In this document: piece by piece, positions 22,601 through 34,761 of the stretch | How the letters are laid out: every line of letters starts with the position of its first letter | Position numbering within the stretch: position 1 is the first letter of the stretch | Assembly (NCBI GenBank): GCA_002633005.1 | Contig: NMRA01000901.1 | Coordinates: 64,001-104,665 of the forward strand | Source of the DNA: Phoronis australis | Lineage: Eukaryota > Phoronida > Phoronidae | Length of the DNA stretch: 40,665 bases | Reading direction: 5' to 3' | Notes under the pieces: generated by a model | Told to the model about the DNA's origin: nothing | Seen by the model: only the letters and a program-made list of their open reading frames with translations | Databases searched by the model: none | Made by a program: the position numbers and the translations under genes

Positions 22601-25600
22601 GAGACGTTAATTTTAAGAGGAAACTCCGTCCGAATGTTGTTCTCATAAGTCTTTTTTCCACCAGGAAAATGTTCGCTGCACACACGATGGCCCCTAGGCA
22701 ATTACATCGCACTGGATCTTTCGTTGCCGCAGGCATTCAGGGGCGATAGCACATCCTCACAAAAAGTTACTCATTTCAAAATACAGCAAATAAAATCAAA
22801 TGAACCATACATATAGGAACACGGAGTTATAATTAACACATACCACGACTTTGGATACAATTTAGTCAGCAAAACTTGAACAAATCGATGAAAATATGTC
22901 GCGGTTTGCTCGAGTTTCTCTCGGTTACCGGGTGCCATTTTGAGGAAGTTACGTGAAATTACGCATGTTGACGAATAAAAAGTCCAAGGGACACACATCT
23001 TACGAGTTTCCCCGATACCTTCTCATGCTATTTTACAAGTGTCGCGCGCTAGCGTTACGCGCTTCGCTCAGTCTCGTGCTAACCTTTGAATAACTCACGT
23101 GATTCAGTTGACATGCTTTGTGGTTATCGCGCACGCGGTGATAAAATTAAAGGCAACCAAAAAAGTGAAGTTGTAATTCTTCACCAAAGTCAACTTAATT
23201 CTCACAACTAAGCTTCATCAAAGATATGTGTTGAAGTAGAAAGGACCAATGATGAAAGTAAGTGTTTTTTAAAGTTTAAATTGTAGATTGTATTTTTGAC
23301 GAGGTGAAAACTCGAAATCGGTATCCCAAATCCGTTCACGGCCAGTTTAAAATACACTGAAGTAACGAAATGAATACAAAAAGCGAATGAAAGTATTGTA
23401 CCCCCTATATGGCCAACCGAGGGTCTACGTGTTGCCTACTAGATGGCCCCGCGTTGGTTTGAATGCGCTAAATCTCCCCTTACTCCCAGCTCTCCTAATG
23501 TTGTTTATCCATTTTTCACGAAGTACTTGGTTTGCAGGGAAAACATAAAACTCAGATTTTTATCTCACTTGTTGTTTTTGAAGCAGCCAGGAACACAACA
23601 AGTGTATCCGCCGTAAGTTTTCTTCGCGCTCATACCGCATATCATGCTTGTTACTATGGCCGCTTTCGGAATCCTGACCACAGCACCCACAATGCACCAT
23701 ATTAACCTAATTTCAATAGGACGTCGCTGCAAATCCGCTAGACAAATTGGCTTGTTCATACAAACAGACCAATGGATCTTAGAAATGGCGTTATCCTTCT
23801 GCATCACTACGCCAAAGCTGTTTTAGGACGAGCCTTTACAGAGTGCTTGTTTTGAGAATTTGAATCGCGCATAATCATTCTGCCCTTTCAGTCGGAAGTA
23901 TATGGCACGCCTAGATGTATGTACACGTATCGCATAATATGCACCTACGTGCAACATTCCACGGGGTCTACTGTATCCAAAAAATCATATTACCATCGCA
24001 AACTCGTTGACATTATGTCGATAACATATACCGCAGAAACAGTTCATAATGTTGAGTGGTACTACACCTCTGTTCTAAAATGCAACGTTCTTGTCATAAC
24101 CAAGTCTGATCCCTATCTAATATCGATCAACATCATTGAAATTTCATGTACCAACTAAAATATTCTATTCGTGTTTTAGATATTACAGACATTGCACTAC
24201 GAGTTATAACCAAAGCAGACATTACCGACACAACTGTGAACATTCACCTCATCCCTCCAACTGAATATTCAAAAGGCATCTACTTCAAGTGAGTATAAAA
24301 CGTACTGTAACAGTACAAGTTTATGTGCGTCTGTCATTGTGAAATGGTTGGATGACGTATTTTCTTGTCCATATCTTGGTTTCAGCAGGCAGTCATACAC
24401 GTATGAATGAATTAGCAGGGTTGGTCGGTGGCAGACGTGTCTAGTTTCGGTTCCGTCCTCAGAAATTGTTTACATAAATAGGTAATCATACGCGAGTCTC
24501 AGGTTTATGACATAGACAAAGCCTCTTGGAAATGTCTTCAAAATCCCGTGGCTTGCCATAAAAACGACCTCTTTTGTTGAAAAACTCGACGTGTCTAAAA
24601 CTTTCAACCACACGACCCCATTTTTGTAAAAACACCCTTTCGCAATGAGAAGTAATTCAGTTACTTCTTGTTAATAGGTTTATATTGAGCTTAGCAATTG
24701 TACATTGCATTCAGCTTTCGTAGCAAAAATGTTCAAGTTTGAATCTTATAAATAGTCTATGAATTTTAGTATTAAAAGTAAAAAAAAACGTTGATATATA
24801 ACAGCAAATCTTCCCTGCGCGTGAGCACTGAATTGACCTTGAGACAGCACACCTAGACCCTCTCGCCACGTTTCTTGAATTGAGGCTCGTCTCCGTTTGA
24901 ATTTACGTTGATATGGAATTCGACGACAAACACGGTCCGTTCAAGAAGTTGTTTAAATGTCCATCAGACCAGGAGTATGTACAATTGCGAAACCCGATTT
25001 GTTATTCTTGTCACCTTCACTGTATTCCGGCATTGATTGATTCACACGCGTTTGGTTGTTTTAGTGTTTTGCAGACAGTAAAGTGTAAGGCGTATGACTT
25101 TCTACTGTGCTTTATGATTTGCCCAATTAATATAAAAAATACGTGCTCGGCGTTTAAACCCGTCGTGTCGTAACACATTCCAGGTCATGTGAGAAAAATT
25201 AATAGCAATGATTGTACACTCTCGTATCTTTTATTCAAGGTGAATGTTACATACAGCAGTGGAAGTTGGGCAAAGCATCGCCTATTACTTTTCACGTGAA
25301 AAACCAATGATGCTTCCTGTACACCCAAGGCACTCACGTCTATAAATCTTCGATTTTGGACTGGAGACGATTGGTTCTTCCCCATTCCTCAATATTTCAA
25401 TGTTCATGACCGGTCAATTTAAAAGAAACCATTCTGGCGGAGTACACTAGTGAACCTAGTGATCTCGCAAGCCTAGTCGCGAAAGACTCGCTTTTCAACC
25501 GAACATTACCATGGCGTTTCAGTCGGAATCTTGCGTCCACAGAATGTAGCACATAAGGCCTACAAATCAATAATGTGTTAGAAATTAGCACTTTTATTGC

Positions 25601-28600
25601 CACGTTACCAATGACGTTAGGGGAACTAAGACAAAATCCGTCATCCAAAATCGCAAAAGAGACACGTCAGGTGAGAATTACGCATCTCGTCATACAATTA
25701 TTGCTAAAGGAAATGACTCAGAGTGTTATAAATGTTCATGTCTGTCTATTCTTTCAACGTGCACATGTAGGTACGGCTTGGTCGTTGTGGAGACTTTTGC
25801 AACACAATCAAAACGACGTCGAGATGCGACAGTCGATAGACCATTACTGAAAGGTTATGAAGACGCACAACGAAACGGAGATTCAAGTTATATAACTGCA
25901 AATCTGACTTCTCATTACGTTGGCAATGGTGTCGATTTTAAAATTGGCGATGGGAAAATCTACGGACAGTATAGGAACGTGGAGCTCCGCTCAGGTTATC
26001 TCTATCGCTTCATGTATGGAGTGTTCATTGAGACCGATGCTGTAAGTTTGATTTCCAAAGACTTTGTTTCACATGTCGAATGTCGAGTTGCGCTACCTCT
26101 CCAATTGTACACCAATCCATTATCATAATATTCCCATTGGATGCATATTACCATTGCATGTACCTTGTCTGGATAGGATTGATTATGTGTACTAAATGTG
26201 GGGGTCTTCGAACAACTGTTAAGAACAAATAACCAATCAAATTGTAAGTAATAAATGGTTACTGTGTTGATGAAAAGCAGGTCAATAAGTTGACGATTTG
26301 TGCGTAGAGGTGGTCTTTTGGGGACTCTAATTCTTTTTATTCTACGCCAGTTTTGCATAAATTTATCATTCCAACTAACGGATGCGATTGTGACTTTTTA
26401 TGAATTTTATTATATTTAACAGGAACTGAAGTCTCATTTCCAAATGTTTGGCGTTGAAGGCGTGCCCAACGGCCAGTTTGTGGAAGGTAGTTTGCTAACT
26501 ATACTGTAGGTTGTTTTATATGTTTCATTCAACGCAGTTATGTGTTAGAGCATGGACGTGTGTTGCAGAGCAATTAAACGATTGCATGATTTCAGACTTG
26601 GGGAAGGAAGGGAAATTCCAAACACTGTCAAAATGTCATTCACTTTTGAATTGAAGGCAAAACATGAAAAACAGGCACTATACTTGGAATGGGTTTGCCT
26701 GATCTGAGAATCCTGGACTCTGTAACTTTAGTCGTGGTTGTCACTTGGATGATCCTGATATGTATTTTTCTTTATTGCATTCATTTCAGACTTGGCGAAC
26801 GAGGGAAAATTTCAATCATTGTCAAAATTTCTCTCACTTTTGAATTAAGGCAAAACGTGACAATCAGTTACATGGAATGTGTTTGCCTGACCTAAGAATC
26901 CTTGATTCTGTAACTTTAGCCGCAGTTGTCACTTGCATGACCCTGCTATGTATGTTTACTTACATGAATGTTGACAATTCCTTCTGGTCTACACTCATGT
27001 GCATTACCGTGACGTTTTTCGAAAATATTTAACATCACTGCTTACATCGTGCATGTACATTCCTTCCCAACAGTTAAAGACTACACCATACATGTATCTT
27101 CGGTAAATGAAGGTCTTGTCGTCGGAGCCGTGTGTGGAGCCTTGGCTTTTGTCATTCTTTTCGGTGTTCTTGGATTTGTGTTTTATAGGTGAGTATGGGT
27201 ACGCTCTACAGTTTCCGTCACCAATGCTGGAGAAAACCGTAAATGAGAACAGATAAAAATAACCCAACTCTCGTGAAAATAACGCTAAAATATGGCAAGT
27301 GTGTGACACATAGACCTGTTCGTGAACTCTCGCTTTGATTGGCGACCATCCTTCCAGTGTATCAATGTTACCAGTGAGATGGTGAGCTTGATTGCATAAC
27401 AATCACGTTTCACAAACGCGATCTTGTTGACTTGTCTTCTCCACAAACGGAACACCATGCAGTGCGCATTGACATTTTGCCCCAGCAAAGTATATGAAGA
27501 ACTTCAATTGGGAATGGGGGGTCGAAAATACTCCTCTAACATTTGTTTCAAAGCTTTGTGAATGTTGATTATCTCTAAATCTAGTCTCTTGGCCGAAAAA
27601 TGAAACATGTGTCTTTTTAATACAGTAACTATCTGCTCATTTTAAGTGTATTTAGACATTTCTTTGATATTCAGAAAAAGACGAACGAGTCACGAGACGC
27701 CAAAAAGTGGGGAAAGAACAGAAAGACAATGTGAGGAGCCAGGTAAAGGTACAAGTATATGTAAAAGTTTTTCACGGTACTTCTTAAGCCCAGAGGGGTT
27801 GGCTACGCAACAAGTTTGGTACCCTGAATTAATGCAGCTAATTTCTAAACAAAATTGCTATAATGATGGGAAAGGCTCTTGCGGTAGTCGCGTTTGGGCC
27901 TTTTTGCGACGAAAATAGCGAAATGCATACGTAAAATACCGTGTTTTGGGAATGGACATTTATTGGAGTTGGATGGAAATGAACATGACAGTGCTATTCC
28001 GGAAATGGGCCAAAAACTTGGCAACCGGGAATGGGGGCCTCCTTTCATCCGCTTATTGCATACGAAGAATGAACGTTACACCGTCACCTAACCACATGAT
28101 CACCGGGGCGTTGTTGGGTCCTTTACCTGTTGCGCACAATAGTATTTCCACCACTGTGATTTGGGTTTTTTTGTCACAATAAGCTTTTACTAGGCCATTC
28201 AGGTCATAGAACATTGTTCTACCGAAATGTCGATTCAAACAGCTAGGTGTCAGAGTTGTCACTGTCTTTCCCATTGAATTCTGCAATAGGTTGGTGGCTT
28301 GAGTAGGTGCGCTACTCAATGTATACAGCTGTACTCCATAGACCACTGGGAAAGCTGTTTTCACACGATTAGGTAGCGTCACGTGTACAGGCGTCTTGTC
28401 GGTGAGGTCACGTGTAACACGCTGGATGAGCCATATGTTTAATTGTTGTTCTGTGACTGAGGTGTGACTGAGTGGAGTTAATGTCACATTCAGAGATACA
28501 TTTACCGATGGTGAACTGTTGGGTTGGTTTTATAATTAACGTGCATGACAATACACTAAACCGTAGAATACATGTACGTGCGTCGTCAGAAAATGCATAG

Positions 28601-31600
28601 GTCATACCAGGGCCCAACATTTATTCGATCCCATATATAGGCATCTATACTCGGATTAATTTGTACAACAGGTCGCTCAAGACGTATACATCAAAATGTT
28701 GACCCTGCCGTGGAGCTGTCCACTATTGACATCAGTAAGCCGGTAAGAAAAATAGATATCACATGAAATAGATTGCTGCAAATGAAAGTGGTTATTCATA
28801 TGGCGTGCGTGGACATAATTTGATCCATACTTAAATTAAATATTCACATTTGCGAGGTTTCCATGTCTTGAGAAAGGTGAACATATGGTTCTAAAACCTG
28901 GCACCAAATCACGAGTTGTAGCCTGCATCTCGGAAATCAATAATGGAATCTTTAAATCAATAAATATGACATGCAATGGCATAAAATGGCTTAACGTTTG
29001 AAGTATTAGGCATGTATATAAGCAACTTGGCTTCTCCAATGTGGCTGTGGTGATTTGATTTTGTCTTAATGACGTGGCATGTTTGCTGATAATGGCGAAC
29101 GTCCAATTAAATTCACTGACAGGTTCATCCCTGTACTGCATTTCTTGTCTGTATTTCTTTCAGAATGGAAATGGCGCAACCAACACATACGAGACTGTGG
29201 CTAACTACAGACCGAGTTCCAACGTGTATGAGAAGATAGAGCCCGCATATTGGACTATACCATATAACTCTATTGTTTTCGGTGAAGTTGTTGGTAAAGG
29301 GAGTTTTGGTGACGTTTTATCTGCTACCATTGCAAAGGATGGCGCTTCTATCAAGGTGGCATTAAAACGATTAAATGGTAAATGCATTCAATCACTGATC
29401 CAGCAGGTGTTCAATGTATGCGATTTCCCTCCTGTGTATAATAACATGTTATAAATGGTCGTGAGCCTGGATATGTATGTAACAGTTTGTAATAATGCAC
29501 AACGTAATGCTTGCAAAAAATAACTTCCCAGTTTCGTTCACAAGGGCAGTGATTGCATTTAACATGAGTTGTTATAAAATAGCATAATGGTAAATGCATG
29601 GAATGGGCACACCAATCTCAGCTCAGTGCTCGACTTAGTATTATTTTGTTTATGTACTAACGACGAGCTAAAGCAACATTCGGAAAGTTGCATGACGGCG
29701 ACATCCCATTGCTCCCAACTTGTTCGATTCTATAGCCCAGCAACAAGTTGGGAAGTTTACCCCCGTAGACAATATCTTACACGGCTCATTAACTCCATAC
29801 TGACATTTAGGGTTGGAGGGCCTGCGCTCTTTTGATCGATAATTGCTCTAATCTGGGCTGGATTGATAAAAATGAAAGTTAAGTTATGACATATTTGAGC
29901 TTAAACCAATAGCATTTCTGAATTCCTCGTCAAATGGTGATCATGTTCCGTTTTTGAATCACCAAAATCGCCCAACTACAACCTAAGTTAAGACAGTCTA
30001 CTCTGTCCAAACGCGTTACCAACGCACTGGGTTTGACCGTGTTCATACGCGTTCGGCAATAGCGTGCAACCACCATACGTTTCCTTTGAAGCCTGGGAGT
30101 CAATTGGCCTGCTTATTATCATACGGGACAAAAACTGAGCTCGGCAGTTAACAAAAGAGCTAGATGTTATCGCACGTTCAGCACCCCTCACCTCTGGAAA
30201 TGTTACAGAACGATAGAACGCTGTACTGGTCTAATCGACATTCTGCAACATTTCAGCTTGTGCCACAGACAAAGACAAGACCGACTTTATCGGAGAACTC
30301 AATATTCTTAGCCAAGTGGGAAGTCACACAAACGTCATATCATTGATAGGAGCTTGCGAATATGAAGGTAACCCCAGGAACTGGTACAATATCACTGGTT
30401 TGAGTATCGACATATTAGATGAAATAACAATTACCAAATAGTACAAACTTGTATTTCTTATGGTAAACCCCATGCAGTGTAACGATATTGTTCTTCAGTG
30501 GTATTCGAAAAGGAAAGACAGAAATGAAAAATTAACTGACATGCGTACTACAGAAACTTTAATTATAATACACAATAAAACGGATTCAAACACAACTGAA
30601 GCAACCGAGGGAAATACTATAAACTAAAAGCAAAACAGGTGTCTGGATTTAAAGATCCCTGCATGTTTACTCTTCTGGACACCAGAATAAAAAAACTCCA
30701 TCAAAACACCAGCGTAGAAAGTTGGATACATGTATGTGCCGAAAGTTATACCAGTTATGTAACTAGAATCACTGTGTAATACGTGAACACGACATACTAA
30801 TTACACTTAAACACCAATGAGCTCACTATACTTTTTATTATTACATGGCGAGTGGATTTTGGAGAATTATCGCCCGACGGGCGTTAGCCCCGAGTATGAT
30901 AATTCAGCAAAATCCACGAGGGCTCTAGATAAGGGGGATAACGACTGAGAACGAGAAACATTGCAATGATTCGATCTACCTTTCTCGACTCGCCTCGGCT
31001 TTGTAACTACTTTCACTGTCACAGAGGCCTTGGGTCGGAGGTCGTGACTTTTTAAGAAAAGCCGAACTATTTTTGACAAATAATGCTTTTACTCAAAACC
31101 AGTTGAAATTTTAAACAAAATAGAAATAAAGTGCATCTATAAATTAAGATTTAGCAACTATTATAGCTTACTACACATTTTATCACGCTAAGCTTCGACC
31201 GAGAAAATATCGTCTGCTAAACTAGGTTACCACTAGTAACTGAGTATAATGCTCAAGTAAAAGGATCCCGACGATACGATACTCGCATTCAAATTGGAGA
31301 TCGTTGATTTACAAGAGAGAACACGGGATAAGAAACTCACTCAATTAAAATATCGTTTTTATGGAAATTATGCGTTTTATTTTTTTATAGCGTATAAATG
31401 TCGGTACAATGCCCGTTGCTGAACATGCGATTGTTGTGCGTGCTCATTTAAGTATTTTATTTTCACGTTCGATGGCATCAGCTGCTCAGTGGTGTAGTGG
31501 TAAAGTAGGCGATTCAAAACTCTTGAGGCACGTGTTCGAAACCGGTCTCGGTTTCCCGCCAAAATGTTATCTCACTAGTGAGATAAGTAAATGGGATTTA

Positions 31601-34600
31601 CATAGTTGTATTTGCCACTCGACGCTAATATTGTGGTATAAAATGGACATATTTGCCCTGTTCATCATGAAACATGCGATAATTTCTAGGCACCCAGTTT
31701 GAGACAGCACAAAATGTACATGTGTACATGTACATGAATAGACAATAGCAAGCTGTGCTGTACGTACAGGTTTCCTAATGCATACAATTCCGTGCAACTT
31801 GCGAAACAGTGCTTTAAGTCTCTGCAATGTGTCCCTGATACTAAACTTTTAATGACTGAACTATTTAACATTGGTTGACCAAAAGAGTAAACAAAGCGAC
31901 GGGATATAATTCACTGTGCCACTGCATAGACACTGATATAAATAGACGAAGGTCACAAACTAAAATATAGATTATGAATGATGCCAAGTAACGTGTAAAA
32001 ATAACTAAAATAGGACAAAAAATATATAAATGGCACAAAACATACAATTCTAAATATTTAATATCCAAAAACCTCCTGGAGCTTCAAGAATTCCGATTTT
32101 CCGAGATTCTTTAAAGAAAATATAGTTTCCATCACTGTTTTAGGAAATATATGTCTGTGTGAAACAACGCCTTAGAAGTGCCACCGGAAAATTCCAATGT
32201 GGGTTCCAGACTCAAAAAATTAGGCGGGGGTTATATTTTGACATCTGATGAGATGACATCACGTGCAGTTATTGTAATGTTATTATCTCATTAACGGAAC
32301 ACAAGGGAGCCGAAGGGTGTGCGTATAGCCTTGATGTATTTGCCCATTCAATGATCAACGTTGTGTTTTTGTGTCTGGTCGATATGTGTGTTTGGCTTGT
32401 AATAATTAAAGTTATATGTCATTAAATGTTATCGTCAAGAACCTAAGCGTATGCGGTTAATGTAAATATAATTATCTATCTAATGGTTCACATTGCCTGC
32501 TTTCCATCCGTCAACCAGTGTATTGTAAACATTTGGACTCTTTTTCGTTAAAACCCATAGTCGAGAACCCACTATACTATTCATAATGATTTCTGTATGC
32601 TTTCACCTCGCCGTTCAGCCATTAGACCGCTCACTTTGCCCCAAGGTATATAGCTAACTATTGTTAGTTCATTTTCGCGGCACATGTTGGTCACATCACG
32701 TGATCTATTGCTAAGCCTGAAGTAAGACATGTATTTGTCTTAGAAATTATTGTGCGAAGCTTAGGACGAAATGTTCCACCGCATCTACTTTAAAGCCATG
32801 TTCCGAAATGCGGACCCAGTACAACGTAGACTGTGGTCTACAAATTCTGAACAACAAATGTTTGATATTTTGTTTCGTTGCAGATATTTTATTTGTGGCT
32901 ACTGAATTTGCTACGAAAGGGAACCTGCGAACTTTCCTTAGAAAAAGTCGCATGGACTGTGATTACGCCAATGTTGGCTCTATGACAAGTCTTAGTGAGA
33001 AGCAGTTGCTGCAGATGGCGCTGGACGTCTCCCGGGGAATGAAGCATCTTGCTGCTTTTAAGGTAGGGACTGAGTAATGTAGGTTGATTGTAGACCAAAC
33101 TTAAAAAAATTAGATATGTAGAAGACAAGCATTGTTGAAAGCATAAGGAACTTAAATTTTTCATTACACTGCGATACTTAAAGGTTTTGTCGTATTTTCA
33201 ACGAAATTTGTGTTTACGAATGACTGGTGCCACAGTATTCCGATTTGTTGGAGAATGTATATCAAAAATACTTTGGTATGAAAGTGGAGATTTGGGATTT
33301 GAGGCACTTGGACGTGACGTCAAGAATCAACCCAGGTATACTTGACGGACGTAAACTCATAAGAACGGTAACATTTTTGGTTTAAAATTTCAAGCTATGT
33401 GACCAAAGAATGATTATGTTTTACTAATGTAAATAAAGTACCAAAATGTATTTTAAAATGTAAAAGAAGATCATGGCACAAGATGTACTTCGTTGTTCAG
33501 CATAGTGTCTTAAATGTTTTCAAGTCTACTTTTAGATTTTGTAGTTTCTATTCATTACTAACTCGAACCGATTTTATGAGGTATTGCTGTTGCAGATAAT
33601 TCACCGCGACCTTGCTGCAAGAAACATCTTAGTAAGCGAAGACATGACAGCCAAGATATCTGATTTCGGACTCAGCAGAAATGAAGACATCTACGTGAAG
33701 CACACCCAGACAAGAGTTCCAATACGCTGGATGTCCCCCGAGTCACTTTTTGACCAATCATATACCACTAAAAGTGACGTGTATGTCATTTTAATTTTGT
33801 TGTTTCTGTAGTAATTAATTCATTTCCTACCAAACATATTTGAAGCTATTTTCAGAATCCTTTCGTGTTTTAAAAGACTTTCACTTTCACTTAAAGTTGT
33901 TGTTTTATTAATCAGACAAATTCTGTTTGTTTCCATCTTATCTATAACATTATAATATCAGTACGTTTCAGGTGGTCCTTTGGAATTTTGTTGTGGGAAA
34001 TCGTGACATTAGGTGAGTTTTTTGAACAAAAATATTTTTTACTTGCAAAGACTTGCATGTCATGGTTTCTAACCTACACTTTGGTTATCATAAACATAAG
34101 CAAAAGTATACCGGGTGTTAAGCTGCCTATAATTTGTTTTTACTATTTTTGCTTGTTCTGCCTTAGTTCTATCACCGGTAAAATTAGTATACTTTGCACC
34201 ACATAACAGGAATTTCCAAAGATAAGCCTATGGGCGTGTAATCGGAATATAAAAATTTCCAGGCTTGTTAGCAACACCAAAAAACGATAAGGGGTTTATT
34301 CATAAAAGGAGACGTGTAAACGGAAAGCTTCAGTTTTGATTGTCTTGACACTCTTTTACTTAAAACTGCGTTTTTAAATTTGTGGAAGTAAATCCACACC
34401 TTCCCTACGCCATTTTCTTTTTCATCAATGATCCATGGTCCAAAAAAATGATTTATAAAAAATGACAATGAGTGTGATTTTAAGAGAACAATTCCAAATA
34501 AACGTCCCCCTGTCTGAATTCTTGACATCACAAAATGTAACACCTAATATACGCCCATGGGCGTTCCATCGGATGGGCTTATATTCAGAAAAACCCCGGT

Positions 34601-34715
34601 AGCTGATACACTGGTCACAATGCTGTTTTCACTGGGCTTGGATAGGCTGTGACTTGGTACTTCAAGACAAGTTTTTACCCTAGTCCTCTGCAATTACATA
34701 TTATCACGTGTAAAT

Positions 34716-34761
<46 letters not shown>

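Larger units (their letters stand above)
30368..32883. other. Intron (2.5 kb) with repeat-like structures
   Basis: It contains an imperfect inverted repeat at 30852-30917 and a tRNA-like sequence at 31484-31560, both listed separately. No coding feature was recognised in the rest. Confidence 0.6.

Noticed and set aside
22422-22749. Overlapping open frames on both strands in the 22258 element
   Set aside because: Only the minus-strand frame with VCSEHF has domain meaning. The plus-strand frame is its complement.
31700-31735. Repeated acatgtacatg strings
   Set aside because: A short alternating palindromic run consistent with simple-sequence slippage, not an element.
34222-34582. Possible MITE ends (ataagcctatgggcgt and an inverted acgcccatgg plus gggcttat)
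   Set aside because: The matching blocks are short and their spacing differs on the two sides, so an inverted repeat is not convincing.
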